Positions 8,936 through 18,446 of a DNA stretch of 64,000 bases are shown here, piece after piece. The DNA comes from a bacterium (lineage in GTDB: Bacteria > Bdellovibrionota_C > UBA2361 > RFPC01), in assembly GCA_030431715.1 (NCBI GenBank), contig JAUIIO010000011.1, positions 58,774 to 122,773 on the forward strand, in the 5' to 3' direction. Made by a program: the position numbers and the translations under genes. Under the pieces are notes generated by a model. That model ran no database searches and had not been told where the DNA came from. It was given only the letters and a program-made list of their open reading frames with translations. Position 1 is the stretch's first letter. The number at the start of each line of letters is the position of its first letter.

Positions 8936-10465
8936 ATGTTAGACGATAAGAGTTTCTTACATAATTGGCAGGTAAAGGCCGATCAAGTTGGGGACACTCC
9001 CTATATGAAGGTTGTACAGACGGTATCTCCTCCAGTCCTGTCCTATACCCATCTAGCGTTTCAAAAACGTGCAATGCGAGTTGCCGTTGCCTTTAAGCGA
9101 ACACTTGGTATTCCCGAGGGATCGCGTGTCATTTTAATGCTTGAAGAGCCAAATGAGTTAAGCCTTCTGCTGCATGGTCTTTGGATGGCTAAGATCTGTG
9201 CTATTCCGGTGCGCTCATCCTTGTCGCCAGAGAAGCTCTTGCGCCTCTTGTCTGAGACCGAAGCAGAATATGTTCTCTTTCCTCCCAGTTACTCTGCCCG
9301 TGTAGCAAGTATTATTGATCGTGTTGAGCGTGTGAAGAACTGGATCGTGACTGGTAATGCAGGTCAGGTAAATGGCGTGGCGAACCTTAAATCGCTCGAA
9401 GATCTTCTTCTTTCTGCCGCTGGAGATACTTTAACAGAAAAAATTGATGAGGCCTCTCAGAGAGAACTTCTGTTGTTACCATCGTTTGATGATGGGCTCT
9501 CTTGGGAAAGCTATACAGAGAGCGCACTACTGAAAGCGGCAAGCGTGCTTCGTGAGCTCTATCCTCAGGAATCTTTAAGAGGGCTCTCTTGGAATACCTA
9601 TCCTCTTTTTAGCTTCGACGGGATCCTGCATTCTTTTCTTGCTCCGTTCTCTACTGGGATACCTTCGCTTGTGATGCCCATTGGAGACTCAAGGGAATTT
9701 TGGCGTCATCTCGCAGCTAATGAAGTCTGCTTTGCCTGTATCACTCATCGCGATGCAGCACATCTCTTTGGGCAGGGCAAGCCCAAAGCGCTTAAGTTCT
9801 TAGAGGGGCTTACAATCGCTATCTCTACAGAAAGTTATTTTTCAGAAAGAGTTATTAATGACTTTATCGATAGATTTGATCTCCCTGTGAAGCGTTTTTT
9901 CTCTTACGCACCCGCTGGAGGATTGATAAGTGTTGCTGCGAGTGACAATAACTCTTGTCGGGAGGGGGACTACATGTCTGCTGGCAAGCCTCTTTCGGAT
10001 GTTGATATTGTAACAGGTGATAATCATAGCCTCCTCATTCGTACTGAGAGATTGTATAAGAGTGCCTTTGGAAAAAATGTTCCTTCTGAAATTGACGGTT
10101 ATATTGAGGCTCCTTACTGTGGGAGTGTTGATGCTGGAGAGCTCTGGCTTGAGGGAAAAACTGAAGACATAGATTACCGAGAAGGCAAGCAGGTAAACCT
10201 TGCACGCATTGAACAAGCTCTACTCAGTCTCAGAGGAGTCACCTACGCTGTCGCTGCTTGTATGCCGGGCAAGAACAATGACCGTGAGATAGGAGTATTC
10301 TTAGCTACACATCGCCTTGCCAATCTTACCCAGAACGATCTTGAAAAAAGTCTGCGTGAAATACTCGACGAAAACGAGCTTCCCTATATTTATGAATTTG
10401 CATCAAGCGCAGAGGAGTCTTTTCCGGACCGTAAAGAATTAGAAGAGCGACTCATGTTTTATTGA
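8936..10465 (+). CDS. degenerate AMP-dependent acyl-CoA synthetase/ligase-like protein
   Basis: This 509-residue protein has the overall layout of the ANL (adenylate-forming) superfamily: an LPEGSRVILML-like N-terminal subdomain, YAPAGGLIS where the A5 motif should be, and GELWLEG followed by a C-terminal lid-like subdomain ending FPDRKELEERL. The key motifs are missing. No TSGTTGxPKG-type P-loop can be found, the A8 hinge is replaced by EDIDYREGKQ, and the invariant catalytic Lys near the C terminus is not in a PxTxxGK context. It is probably catalytically inactive or altered, perhaps an acyl or CoA binding partner. It starts 15 bp after the mutase small subunit and closes the operon. Confidence 0.65.
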   Translation: MLDDKSFLHNWQVKADQVGDTPYMKVVQTVSPPVLSYTHLAFQKRAMRVAVAFKRTLGIPEGSRVILMLEEPNELSLLLHGLWMAKICAIPVRSSLSPEKLLRLLSETEAEYVLFPPSYSARVASIIDRVERVKNWIVTGNAGQVNGVANLKSLEDLLLSAAGDTLTEKIDEASQRELLLLPSFDDGLSWESYTESALLKAASVLRELYPQESLRGLSWNTYPLFSFDGILHSFLAPFSTGIPSLVMPIGDSREFWRHLAANEVCFACITHRDAAHLFGQGKPKALKFLEGLTIAISTESYFSERVINDFIDRFDLPVKRFFSYAPAGGLISVAASDNNSCREGDYMSAGKPLSDVDIVTGDNHSLLIRTERLYKSAFGKNVPSEIDGYIEAPYCGSVDAGELWLEGKTEDIDYREGKQVNLARIEQALLSLRGVTYAVAACMPGKNNDREIGVFLATHRLANLTQNDLEKSLREILDENELPYIYEFASSAEESFPDRKELEERLMFY

Positions 10466-10483
10466 TAGAGCTGCGCAAGACGC

Positions 10484-11131
10484 TCACCCTGGCTCCGGTT
10501 TGTCAAACTCGTACATGTAGATATCTTCAATTTTTGAACCTGGAGACATTTGAGTTAGTGGCTTAATCATGCCCGAATCAAGTTCGTAAACCCATCCGTG
10601 CAGTACGGGTCTTTGATGTTTGTGCCACGACTTTTGAACGATAGTCGTCTCAGCCAAGTTGTGTATCTGTTCAATGACGTTTAGTTCAACCATCCTCTTA
10701 TTGCGAGCTTCTACATCAGCGATTTCATCCAGCTCCTGTTGGTAGAATCGATAGATGTCCTTAATGTGACGGAGCCACTTATTAATAAGGCCGAAGCTGT
10801 TGTTTGAAAGCGCGCTGGCAACGCCTCCACAGCCGTAATGTCCACAAACTATAATATGCTTCACTTGGAGTACGTTGACAGCATAAGTCAGCACGCTTAG
10901 CAGGTTGAAGTCCGTGTGAATGACCATGTTAGCAATGTTCCGGTGCACGAAAAGTTCCCCGGGCTCTGTGCCAGTAATGTCTTCAGCTGGAACGCGGCTA
11001 TCTGAGCATCCAATCCAGAGAAACTCAGGTTGTTGGCCCTGAATCTGGCTTTTAAAATAATTGGGATCGATGCGGACCTTCTCATCCACCCAAGCTTTGT
11101 TCCCTAGCAAAAGTCTTTTATGAGATTTCAC
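10484..11131 (-). CDS. can: beta-class carbonic anhydrase
   Basis: This 215-residue zinc enzyme interconverts CO2 and bicarbonate. Zinc ligands and catalytic residues sit at the same numbers as in E. coli Can: C42, D44 and R46 in CSDSR, and H98 and C101 in HYGCGG. Length is also that of the E. coli enzyme. Its start overlaps the end of the SulP transporter gene by 14 bp on the same strand, so the two are translationally coupled. The pair suggests bicarbonate uptake or supply for carboxylation, as in other SulP and carbonic anhydrase couples. Confidence 0.96.
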   Translation of the reverse strand: MKSHKRLLLGNKAWVDEKVRIDPNYFKSQIQGQQPEFLWIGCSDSRVPAEDITGTEPGELFVHRNIANMVIHTDFNLLSVLTYAVNVLQVKHIIVCGHYGCGGVASALSNNSFGLINKWLRHIKDIYRFYQQELDEIADVEARNKRMVELNVIEQIHNLAETTIVQKSWHKHQRPVLHGWVYELDSGMIKPLTQMSPGSKIEDIYMYEFDKPEPG

Positions 11132-12689
11132 GCTTGGCTCCTCCAGTGTGTATTCCAGGTTTAATCATATGCTTAAATTCGAGCTTGATGTCATTGAGGC
11201 CGCACGATTCCTTAAAGTCTTCAAGAACATCAAGTATATCGAAGTCGATATGCGAAGCTTTTCCTCCATCAATTATGACGTTTGCTCCAGCTGGAATGTT
11301 GAGTAGGGCTTCCTTTACCTCAGCTTTATGTATAAATGACATATCCTTGTTGAAGCGAATCAGATAGTTTTCATCATCACGCACAATCGTCATTGAGGCG
11401 TGATGGTTGGCTTTGATGACATAATAGAGGCCAACACCCAGTCCGATAAGCACCCCAATGAGAAGGTCGGTAAAGAGTACTGAGAGAATTGTTACAATGA
11501 AGGGGATAAATTGACTCCTATTCTTGTACATTTCACGAAACAGATTAGGAGAAGCTAGCTTGTATCCGATCACAATCAGAATTGCCGCCAGAGAAGCTAG
11601 CGGAATCATATTCAACGTATGTGGGAGTAAGCTCACGGCAAGGAACAACCAGAGTCCGTGAAAAAACGCAGAGTAGCGGGTTTTCGCCCCGGTGTATACG
11701 TTTGCTGAGCTTCTTACTATTACTGCTGTGAGCGGAAGTCCGCCGAGGAGCCCACTACAGGTGTTCCCAACTCCCTGAGCAAGGAGCTCCTTGTTTGTAT
11801 CAGATATTCTCTTATACGGATCGATCTTGTCCGTCGCCTCGACTGACAAGAGTGACTCAATAGAGGCAATGATGGCGATAACGAAAGCAGTAGTATACAC
11901 ATCTATTGTCAAAAAATTTGCTGGATCTGGAAGGGTGAAGAACTGAGTAAATTCGTAAATAGAATCGGCTACCGGGAGGTTCACGAAGCTCTTTGAGCCT
12001 GGAACGAGAGCAAAAGCAGGGGAGAGGAGATAAAAGAGCTGTTGAAGTATCACAGAGCCTATTACAGCGATAAGCGCAGCCGGGAAATAAGAAAAGACGC
12101 CTCCTACTTTTTTAGCGAACGAATCCCAATAAACGAGAGTGAGAATTGAGAAGCCGGTTATTAAGATAGCTGCGAAGGTCATATTGGATAAGGCTTCAAT
12201 GATCTCAGTAACGGCACTCTCGCCCGCAAAATATTTGAGCATCGAGAGTTCTTCTTTAAAGTCCCCCGTGTCTCCAAGCGCAATCGGAATCTGTTTGAGT
12301 ATGATGATAATACCAATGGCGGCAAGCATGCCCTTAATAACACTTGTAGGGAAAAATTCCCCGATACGTCCGAGTTTAAAGAGAGAGAAAAGTATCTGGA
12401 TAAGTCCAGCGATAAGCACAGCGCAAGTAAAGGCGTTCCAACTATCAAGATCTTTAATTGCATCTGCAACAATAACGGCAAGCCCGGCGGCTGGGCCTGA
12501 AACGCTCAGTGCGGAGCCAGAAAGTGGGGCAACAACAAGCCCCCCGATAACTCCCGCAATAATTCCTGCAAAGAGTGGAGCGTTTGAGGCAAGAGCAATA
12601 CCAAGGCAAAGTGGGAGGGCAACAAGGAAAACAACAATACCTGAAATAGCTTCTTTTCGAATGCTGTAAGTTAATTCGCGGTGTGGCAT
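11118..12689 (-). CDS. SulP-family anion (bicarbonate-like) transporter with short STAS domain
   Basis: This 523-residue inner-membrane protein has about 10-12 hydrophobic helices (residues about 15-420). It carries the SulP N-terminal pattern [22 protein letters not shown] and the [12 protein letters not shown] segment that lines the substrate site. A short C-terminal STAS-like domain ([21 protein letters not shown]) follows. SulP members carry sulfate, bicarbonate or dicarboxylates. Coupling to a beta-carbonic anhydrase directly downstream favours bicarbonate. The N-terminal region resembles the short SulP type found fused or paired with carbonic anhydrase rather than plant-like sulfate carriers. 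Confidence 0.9.
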   Translation of the reverse strand: MPHRELTYSIRKEAISGIVVFLVALPLCLGIALASNAPLFAGIIAGVIGGLVVAPLSGSALSVSGPAAGLAVIVADAIKDLDSWNAFTCAVLIAGLIQILFSLFKLGRIGEFFPTSVIKGMLAAIGIIIILKQIPIALGDTGDFKEELSMLKYFAGESAVTEIIEALSNMTFAAILITGFSILTLVYWDSFAKKVGGVFSYFPAALIAVIGSVILQQLFYLLSPAFALVPGSKSFVNLPVADSIYEFTQFFTLPDPANFLTIDVYTTAFVIAIIASIESLLSVEATDKIDPYKRISDTNKELLAQGVGNTCSGLLGGLPLTAVIVRSSANVYTGAKTRYSAFFHGLWLFLAVSLLPHTLNMIPLASLAAILIVIGYKLASPNLFREMYKNRSQFIPFIVTILSVLFTDLLIGVLIGLGVGLYYVIKANHHASMTIVRDDENYLIRFNKDMSFIHKAEVKEALLNIPAGANVIIDGGKASHIDFDILDVLEDFKESCGLNDIKLEFKHMIKPGIHTGGAKREIS

Positions 12690-13084
12690 AGAGAGAGGTC
12701 TCTAGAAAAGGGTTAGTGTAGAATGAACATCACAATAGGTTCTCTCTTAGCAGAAGGCCGGTGGACAAAAAGCCTGCATATATTAAGAACTATTAATGCA
12801 ATAATGACACATTTCGGTCTCAGCTCCAACATGTGCTTTCGCATATATTGCCCCATAGTGTGCTGCTCTCATAGCAGACGTCTCCTGCTCGGCTCATACG
12901 TCTTGATGTGATGGGGGCATACTTTTGATAACGAGAGGGTATTTATGAGGCCGCTACCCTATTTCCCACGATGCAATGAGTGAAATTGATGCCTTCTTGG
13001 TAGAAATAGGGATTTGTCGGGTGGCGTTTCATCCTGTACCTTAAAGGGAGTACGAGCTCCTTTAGTGGGAGATTGGAGGTTTTT
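12690..13084. other. 395-bp intergenic region with several inverted repeats
   Basis: No convincing ORF. Paired segments are 12849-12856 with 12911-12919 (TGCCCCAT/ATGGGGGCA, one bulge), which encloses two smaller hairpins (12863-12867/12873-12877 and 12877-12881/12898-12902), and 12957-12964 with 13004-13011 (CCCTATTT/AAATAGGG). A further imperfect stem, AAAGGGAG with CTCCTTT, lies just before the ribosome site of the gene at 13085. This could be a structured leader or a small RNA. I could not match it to 6S RNA or to a known riboswitch consensus. Confidence 0.4.
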
Positions 13085-13372
13085 GTGTCTGAGAAGAAAA
13101 AGGGTCCCATCTTACACCTTGCCGTAATTATGCTCTTTTCCGCCGGCTTGGCTATAATAGGTACGGATGAGCTTCATAAGCGGTACCTTAAGGGAGAATT
13201 TAAAAAGGGTAAGGAATCGCAAGCGGCTGCAGTGGTCAGTGCTCAACGCGATGATGAGAGTTTTAAGCTTAGTGAAGCCCGTGCGAGCTATAAGCATTCT
13301 GACGAGCACGTTACCGAGAAAGATAAGAGCTGGTTAGATTTCATAACTGGCGAGTCAGATAATAACGAATAG
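13085..13372 (+). CDS. small single-pass membrane protein, unknown
   Basis: This 95-residue protein starts at a GTG with GGAGG five bases upstream; the TTG twelve bases earlier would overlap that ribosome site. A single transmembrane segment (about residues 8-25, HLAVIMLFSAGLAIIGTDEL) is followed by a basic, then mostly charged tail. I recognise no family. It is the first gene of a run of same-strand genes that includes two lipoproteins and miaB, each following closely on the last, so it may belong to an envelope operon. Confidence 0.6.
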   Translation: MSEKKKGPILHLAVIMLFSAGLAIIGTDELHKRYLKGEFKKGKESQAAAVVSAQRDDESFKLSEARASYKHSDEHVTEKDKSWLDFITGESDNNE

Positions 13373-13379
13373 GAAGTTT

Positions 13380-13841
13380 ATGTTTGATCGGGATAGGTGG
13401 CGACAGGCCTTCATCTTGCTCCTAGTGGTAAGTGTCTTTAGTGGATGCGCAATTGTTACGCCTTTTGTTGCAACGTACAAGGAGATGGGAGTTTCTGCGG
13501 CTGACAGAGAGAGGCTGCTTCGAGAGAAAGTTGAAGCGTTTAATCGGGCTGTATATTGGGGCCGTCCGGAGGAAGCGGTGGCGCTGGCCAAAGATGAATC
13601 CAAGCAGGAGCTAAAACGACTTCTACGTTCAAGGCGAAGAAAGGAGAAGATCGTTGAGACTAAACTTGATTTTGTCGACATGCTCGATGACGCATATAAA
13701 GCAGATGTCGAAGTTCTCGTAAGGTACTATAAGGTTCCTTACTATGTCGTCACTGACCGTATCGAGAAGCAGTCATGGGAATTCTCTTTCACGTCTGGGT
13801 GGGAGTATGTGACCCAAGAAACCCTTGATGCGAATTCATGA
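13380..13841 (+). CDS. predicted lipoprotein, unknown function
   Basis: This is a 153-residue protein with a lipobox-like FSGCA ending an N-terminal hydrophobic segment (residues about 9-23), so it is probably anchored to the inner or outer membrane through the Cys. The rest is helical and highly charged (RSRRRKEKIVETKLDF), with beta-like stretches near the end. It resembles small periplasmic helper lipoproteins but matches no family I can name. It begins 7 bp after the preceding gene and its stop overlaps the next ATG by 4 bp (ATGA), which indicates translational coupling. Confidence 0.7.
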   Translation: MFDRDRWRQAFILLLVVSVFSGCAIVTPFVATYKEMGVSAADRERLLREKVEAFNRAVYWGRPEEAVALAKDESKQELKRLLRSRRRKEKIVETKLDFVDMLDDAYKADVEVLVRYYKVPYYVVTDRIEKQSWEFSFTSGWEYVTQETLDANS

Positions 13842-14644
13842 TTAAGAAACTCTGCTTCCTATTCTTACCTTCTTTTTTTTTCTCGGTTCTAACGGCCTGC
13901 ACTTCCGTTTGGGATATGTCCGAGCCTGAACTGATTCAGGAAGTTGCCCGCTCTCCTGAGAAAGTCCATTTAGAAGATACTGTTCCCGCGGCGCCTTATG
14001 CTCTTGAGGTCGTAAAAGAGGAATATGATGGGGAGTATTTGGCACTTGTTGCCACAGTGACGGCATATAAAGAGATACGACAAAAAGATCCACTCGTAAG
14101 AGTTATCCCATATAGTCAGGGCACGCCACTCGCGGCCAGTACGTACCGTGTGGCTGACTATGTAGATAGTGAGCATCGTGGTCACAAACAATCAAAAGTC
14201 ATTAAGCTTCCCCTTGTGGTTCCAGCCAGTAGTATGAGTGACTACCAAATAGAGCTTCTCTGGGGAAAAGACGCGAAAGCTGCATATGAGGAGCAGTCTA
14301 CCGCAAGTAAGGCTGGACTCTCTCAGGTATCGGATGTCGTTGTTCAGCAGGTAGAGCTCCTTGAGGGAGGCATGCTCTATGCTGTTATCCATAATTCTTC
14401 CGGTCAGACCCTGCAGGAGCTCGGAGTACAGGTAGCTTTCGCTAAATATGGCGGAGGACTTGATTTTCAAAAAGCGTTTCAGGAGAATGGGGTGTTGCTG
14501 GAGCTCCACGATCTTAACCTCAAGCCGGGTGGCGATAAGAAGCTTAAGATCGTACTGGAAGACTCTCCGCCACTGCAGGCAAGCTATAGTCCTTTGATCA
14601 GGATTGTACCGCTTCAGGATGAAACGTTGGAAATTTATGAGTGA
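13838..14644 (+). CDS. predicted lipoprotein, unknown function
   Basis: This is a 268-residue protein with a type II signal peptide (LFLPSFFFSVLTAC; lipidated Cys near residue 21). The mature region alternates beta-strand-like stretches, with two segments that look like immunoglobulin-type repeats (EYDGEYLALVATVTAYKEI; LLEGGMLYAVIHNSSGQTL). That suggests a periplasmic beta-sandwich protein. No family is recognised. It is coupled to the preceding lipoprotein by a 4-bp overlap, and its end overlaps the miaB start by 8 bp. Confidence 0.72.
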   Translation: MIKKLCFLFLPSFFFSVLTACTSVWDMSEPELIQEVARSPEKVHLEDTVPAAPYALEVVKEEYDGEYLALVATVTAYKEIRQKDPLVRVIPYSQGTPLAASTYRVADYVDSEHRGHKQSKVIKLPLVVPASSMSDYQIELLWGKDAKAAYEEQSTASKAGLSQVSDVVVQQVELLEGGMLYAVIHNSSGQTLQELGVQVAFAKYGGGLDFQKAFQENGVLLELHDLNLKPGGDKKLKIVLEDSPPLQASYSPLIRIVPLQDETLEIYE

Positions 14645-16106
14645 TCATCTCGTTCAGATAAAGCCGTCCCAGAAAGCTAAGAGTTCGACCTCCTTTGAGG
14701 GAGGTGAGGATGATGTGCGTGCAGGTGTGTACATCAAGACTTTTGGCTGTCAGATGAATGAATATGACAGTTTGAAGCTTGAGCGAATACTTCAAGACTC
14801 ATACAGGCTTGTTGATACCCCTGACAAGGCGAAGCTTATCCTCGTTAACACCTGCAGCGTTCGTGAAAAGCCAGAGCACAAATTATACAGCTTGCTCGGG
14901 CAATTAGATCAGTACAAAAAATCTGACGAGGAGGTTCTGATCGGTGTTGGTGGGTGTGTCGCTCAGCAAGAGGGTGAGAAGATCACAAAGAGAAGTAAGG
15001 TAGTAGATTTTGTTTTTGGGACACATAACCTGTCGCTGGTCCCATCACTTATTGAAAGGCGCAAGGACGGAATGGATCCTCAAGTCGCGGTCGACTACCG
15101 TGATGAGTGGGAGGAGCTTCCTGCTGGCTTTGCTGAAAGTGGCGCTCTCTCCGAAACTGGCCATACTGCTGGAAGAACCTCAACCTTTGTATCAATAAGC
15201 CGTGGTTGTAATAAGAATTGCACTTACTGCATTGTCCCTACAACCAGAGGAAAAGAGGTATCAAGACCACTTGAGGAAATACTTCGTGAAGTAAAACTTG
15301 CTGCCCACCGCGGTTCGAAAGAGATCGTTTTACTTGGGCAAACGGTGAACTCTTACGGCAGAGACCTGACCCCGAGGCTAAAGTTCGTAGATCTCCTGCA
15401 GCAGGTCTCTGACGTTGAAGCTATTGAACGAATACGTTTTACCAGTCCTCATCCTCAGGAGGTTCGAGACGACTTTTATGAGCTCGTAGCAACGAACCCC
15501 AAGGTCTGCCGGCATATCCATATGCCTCTTCAGTCAGGTAGTGACGTTATACTTAAAGCGATGAACCGAAACTATCGTCGCAAAAAGTACTTAGATATTA
15601 TCCATGGCTTAAAAGAGCGAGTGCCAGATATCGCTATTACAACAGATATCATCGTTGGTTTCCCCGGAGAAACGAGAAGAGACTTCGAGGAAACATTAGA
15701 GGTAATGCGTGAAGTACAGTTTGAGTCTAGCTACTCCTTTGTCTTTTCTCCTCGTCCGGGGACGAAAGCAGCAGATATTGAAGATTCTCAGCCCTATGAG
15801 GAGAAGCTTGAATGGCTTCAGGAGCTGCAAGCCCTGCAAGAGGAGATAACGGCGAAGAGGCTGGCTGCTTATACAGGAACTGTCCATGACGTTCTCATAG
15901 ATGGTTTCTCAAGAGGTAATAGGAAGCACCTGCAGGGGCGCATCAGTCAGAATATAACGGTAAATCTTGAAGAAGAGCTCCTTGCAGTAGGGCCGGGGCA
16001 TACCATTCCTGTGGAGATTACCGGGGTTTCACGCTATACCCTTAAGGGAAGATGTCTGAGGACAGCCAGCTCAGACCAGACTGAGGCTGCTGCATCCTCT
16101 TTCTAG
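14637..16106 (+). CDS. miaB: tRNA-2-methylthio-N6-dimethylallyladenosine synthase
   Basis: This 489-residue radical SAM methylthiotransferase modifies A37 of tRNAs that read codons starting with U. The N-terminal UPF0004 domain carries the three auxiliary-cluster cysteines, in FGCQMN (C38), NTCSVRE and GGCVAQQ. The radical SAM cluster motif is CNKNCTYC, and a C-terminal TRAM domain occupies about the last 70 residues (VLIDGFSRGNRK). VSRPLEEI and LGQTVNSYG are typical of MiaB rather than MtaB or RimO. The chosen ATG overlaps the lipoprotein stop; an ATG 33 bp upstream is possible but less likely. The N terminus is about 25 residues longer than in E. coli. Confidence 0.93.
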   Translation: MSDHLVQIKPSQKAKSSTSFEGGEDDVRAGVYIKTFGCQMNEYDSLKLERILQDSYRLVDTPDKAKLILVNTCSVREKPEHKLYSLLGQLDQYKKSDEEVLIGVGGCVAQQEGEKITKRSKVVDFVFGTHNLSLVPSLIERRKDGMDPQVAVDYRDEWEELPAGFAESGALSETGHTAGRTSTFVSISRGCNKNCTYCIVPTTRGKEVSRPLEEILREVKLAAHRGSKEIVLLGQTVNSYGRDLTPRLKFVDLLQQVSDVEAIERIRFTSPHPQEVRDDFYELVATNPKVCRHIHMPLQSGSDVILKAMNRNYRRKKYLDIIHGLKERVPDIAITTDIIVGFPGETRRDFEETLEVMREVQFESSYSFVFSPRPGTKAADIEDSQPYEEKLEWLQELQALQEEITAKRLAAYTGTVHDVLIDGFSRGNRKHLQGRISQNITVNLEEELLAVGPGHTIPVEITGVSRYTLKGRCLRTASSDQTEAAASSF

Positions 16107-16176
16107 ACAAACCGTACAAGGTCATAGTAAAGATGATGGAGAAGTAAGATTAGAGAGATACGTTTTAGACGGGTTT

Positions 16177-16779
16177 ATGACGCAGAAAGATGAATCAGCT
16201 ATAGAGATGTTTGTTGGTGGGCTCGTGCTGGATCCCAATACACAAGCTCCGGTTGTAGTGCTTAAAGATGAAGGTGGTCAGGTCCACCTCCCAATTTGGA
16301 TAGGGGTTGCTGAGGCAACATCTATCGCCAGTGCTATCAAGGATTTGGAGATGGCTAGGCCTCTGACCCATGATCTCATGCAGAATATGTTTGATGAACT
16401 TGGGGTACGTGTTGTTCGAGTACTCATTACAGAGCTTAAAGAATCGACGTACTATTCAGAGATGGTGCTTTCTTTTGGAGATAAAGCGATAATCCTTGAT
16501 GCCCGTCCAAGTGATGCAATTGCCGTCGCGCTTCGGTCTGATGCTCCTATTTATGTTGCCAAGGAAGTCCTGACACAGGCACAGATCACGTTCTCTGAAT
16601 CTTCAGAGGCTCCGGAAGAGAAAGAGTCCGCATCTTCAAAGGAAGCTGAATCTGATAAGGAGCAAGCAGATCCAGAACAGGATCAAGAGTCTTCTAAAGA
16701 TTTTAAAAATATCGATAAAGAGAAGTGGTCTGAAATGTTAGCTCAGCTTGATGCTGACGATTTCAAATACAAGACCTGA
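16177..16779 (+). CDS. bifunctional nuclease (BFN/DUF151) domain protein with acidic tail
   Basis: This 200-residue protein has residues 10-130 matching the BFN domain: EMFVGGLVLDPNTQAPVVVL, the LPIWIGVAEA strand, RPLTHDLMQN, and LDARPSDAIAVALR near residue 115. The domain has been linked to RNase/DNase activity in plants, but its bacterial role is unsettled. After the domain come about 60 residues rich in Glu, Ser, Lys and Gln (disordered), then a short helical end. The gene sits between miaB and the TPR-like protein in the same direction. Confidence 0.85.
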   Translation: MTQKDESAIEMFVGGLVLDPNTQAPVVVLKDEGGQVHLPIWIGVAEATSIASAIKDLEMARPLTHDLMQNMFDELGVRVVRVLITELKESTYYSEMVLSFGDKAIILDARPSDAIAVALRSDAPIYVAKEVLTQAQITFSESSEAPEEKESASSKEAESDKEQADPEQDQESSKDFKNIDKEKWSEMLAQLDADDFKYKT

Positions 16780-16795
16780 TAAATAAGAGAAGAAT

Positions 16796-17563
16796 ATGGC
16801 TAGAAAGAAGAACACTGCTCGCCCGGTCTCTGACGACCAGCCTGAAGTACCAGAAGAAGAGACGAGTGGTCCACTATTTGAAAATCAAGCTGCTCAGCAA
16901 GCGATGATTGAGGACCCACTTTTTGTGTTCCTCAAAAACCAGTGGCAAAACCTGCTCTGGGGAGTCGTGATTGTTCTTGTAGTGCTCTATGGGAAGAACG
17001 CTTTTGAGCAAAGTAAGCAGGCAAATCTTGAGCGTGCTTCAGATGTGTATGTGCGACTGAAGCAGGAGTATGAGCAGTTTACGGCCATGGAAGATATTAA
17101 TGCCACAGCCTATAAGGAGACGCAGAAGAGACTCCAAGGTTATGTAAGTGCGCTGCGTGATGAACCCTCACCCTATGATCAGGTAGCTACCCTTTATGAC
17201 AGCTTATTAGCGGCACATAGTGGTGACACAGATAAAGTCCAGAATATGCTTGGTAGTATCAAGTTATCTGATATTGATGTCTCAAATGCTGATCAGCGGC
17301 TATTTGCGGAGCTCTCTCTGCTCTCGCTTTCACGGTCGTTACTAGATAAAGAAGACGCGGTGCAAACTGGAAAAGCTACTTTGTACGAACTCGCTACAAA
17401 TGGAGCCTTTGTTCGTGTTGCAGCAGCGCTCTCCTTTGCCAGAGTGGCCAAGGAAGTGGAAGAGAGAGAGAAGGCAGCAGCTGTGCTTGAAGACATAGTT
17501 CGTGCGCAACCAGAACAAGCCGAGTTAGTTGAGAACGAGCTGGCGGTACTTAAGAATACGTAA
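16796..17563 (+). CDS. membrane-anchored TPR-like protein (YfgM-like)
   Basis: This is a 255-residue protein with a charged cytoplasmic N terminus (1-50), one transmembrane helix (LLWGVVIVLVVLYG, about 54-67) and a helical periplasmic domain with tetratricopeptide-like repeats. The arrangement matches the TPR_21/YfgM type, which in E. coli interacts with SecYEG and periplasmic chaperones. Sequence similarity is only of the general kind, so the role is inferred. It starts 16 bp after the BFN gene and ends just before the family B element at 17575. Confidence 0.65.
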   Translation: MARKKNTARPVSDDQPEVPEEETSGPLFENQAAQQAMIEDPLFVFLKNQWQNLLWGVVIVLVVLYGKNAFEQSKQANLERASDVYVRLKQEYEQFTAMEDINATAYKETQKRLQGYVSALRDEPSPYDQVATLYDSLLAAHSGDTDKVQNMLGSIKLSDIDVSNADQRLFAELSLLSLSRSLLDKEDAVQTGKATLYELATNGAFVRVAAALSFARVAKEVEEREKAAAVLEDIVRAQPEQAELVENELAVLKNT

Positions 17564-17574
17564 TTCGGATATTT

Positions 17575-17750
17575 TATACTGGAGGACATTGAAAATGTCC
17601 GGAAGTCTCCCGGAGGGACAACAAATACTGCCCGCAAAAAATTGCAAAAGCGATCAGCTTTTACCGGAAGAAGTGGCGAGGAGCTGGTCGATCGCCAAAG
17701 TACTACACTCACATCTGAACCGGACATTTTCATTGGCGGGCAGTATAGCG
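17575..17750 (+). repeat. family B structured element, copy B1
   Basis: This segment of about 175 nt is related throughout to 52080-52253 read on the other strand. Shared blocks are CCCGGAGGGACAA, the hairpin AAAAGCGATCAGCTTTT (17646-17662), GAAGTGG, and the end block GGACATTTT plus CAGTATA. Pairable segments are 17584-17589/17595-17600 (local hairpin), 17591-17602/17720-17731 (12 bp) and 17625-17635/17736-17746 (11 bp). The last two cross, giving a pseudoknot order or two alternative folds. The stems differ from copy B2 by matching changes on both sides. It lies between two converging genes and overlaps the 3' end of the one on the minus strand. Confidence 0.85.
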
Positions 17751-18284
17751 TCTGAAGAGAAATCTTCTCTTCTTCTTTAAGCGATTCCCAATGTGTGATT
17801 TTGTGAAGTTGCTTGGATTAGTGAAGACAGTTTCCGGGTCATATTCTTCATCTTCCTGTGTGCCCTGCTGCTGCTTCATGTTTTCAGATTCTGTCCCGAT
17901 TAAAAGCGCTTCGATCTTCTCAAGAAATAAAACAACAAGTTTCATAAGTTGATCGAGAAGCGAGTTCCCACGGATCTTTGTTGGAGAAAGGGATACCTCT
18001 TCTACACTATTAGGTGCCTCAGGTGACTCGGGAAGTACTTCTAATGAACTGAGATGCGGTTGTTTCTGTAATCTAGAGACATCAAGGTCCGGTTGAGATG
18101 CTCTTTTACGTTGTATGGTATGAGAGGTTTGTAGAGTACTATCGGTTAAGTCTGACAATTCGTCTGGTCCGATTTCTAAGGTATTGTTTTGCGATGGGGA
18201 AAGGGCAGTGTCTAGAGAGCTTTCTCTTTCCATCTCACTGAGGTCCAGTTCTTCTCCCTGGTGCTTTACAATAGGGTCAGCCAT
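17730..18284 (-). CDS. hypothetical protein whose C terminus is encoded in the family B element
   Basis: This 184-residue protein of low complexity has an N-terminal two-thirds rich in Ser, Glu, Pro, Asp and Leu and probably disordered. An amphipathic or membrane-associated helix follows at about residues 105-130 (LMKLVVLFLEKIEALLIG), then a basic tail (RLKKKRRFLFRR). The last seven or so codons and the stop fall inside the right end of element B1, so insertion of that element may have replaced the original 3' end. No family is recognised and the ribosome site is weak. It could be an adaptor with a membrane-binding helix. Confidence 0.55.
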   Translation of the reverse strand: MADPIVKHQGEELDLSEMERESSLDTALSPSQNNTLEIGPDELSDLTDSTLQTSHTIQRKRASQPDLDVSRLQKQPHLSSLEVLPESPEAPNSVEEVSLSPTKIRGNSLLDQLMKLVVLFLEKIEALLIGTESENMKQQQGTQEDEEYDPETVFTNPSNFTKSHIGNRLKKKRRFLFRRYTARQ

Positions 18285-18446
18285 ACGGAGTCTTTCTAAA
18301 AGCGCGCTAAGTATAGAGGGTTGATTGCCCGAATTCTACAAAAATATCTATTTGTAATCGTAAACCTTACCCTCACTTTACGTTATGGGCTCATTTCATA
18401 ACTTTGTAGCATAACGACACTTCCTTTCTCTTTACTTCGCAAGGCC

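Noticed and set aside
12139..12669. Plus-strand frame of 176 codons
   Set aside because: Antisense shadow of the SulP transporter with Ala/Ile/Pro-biased translation.
12720..13070. 6S RNA or cobalamin riboswitch
   Set aside because: Neither the long single hairpin with central bubble of 6S nor the B12-box consensus can be found.
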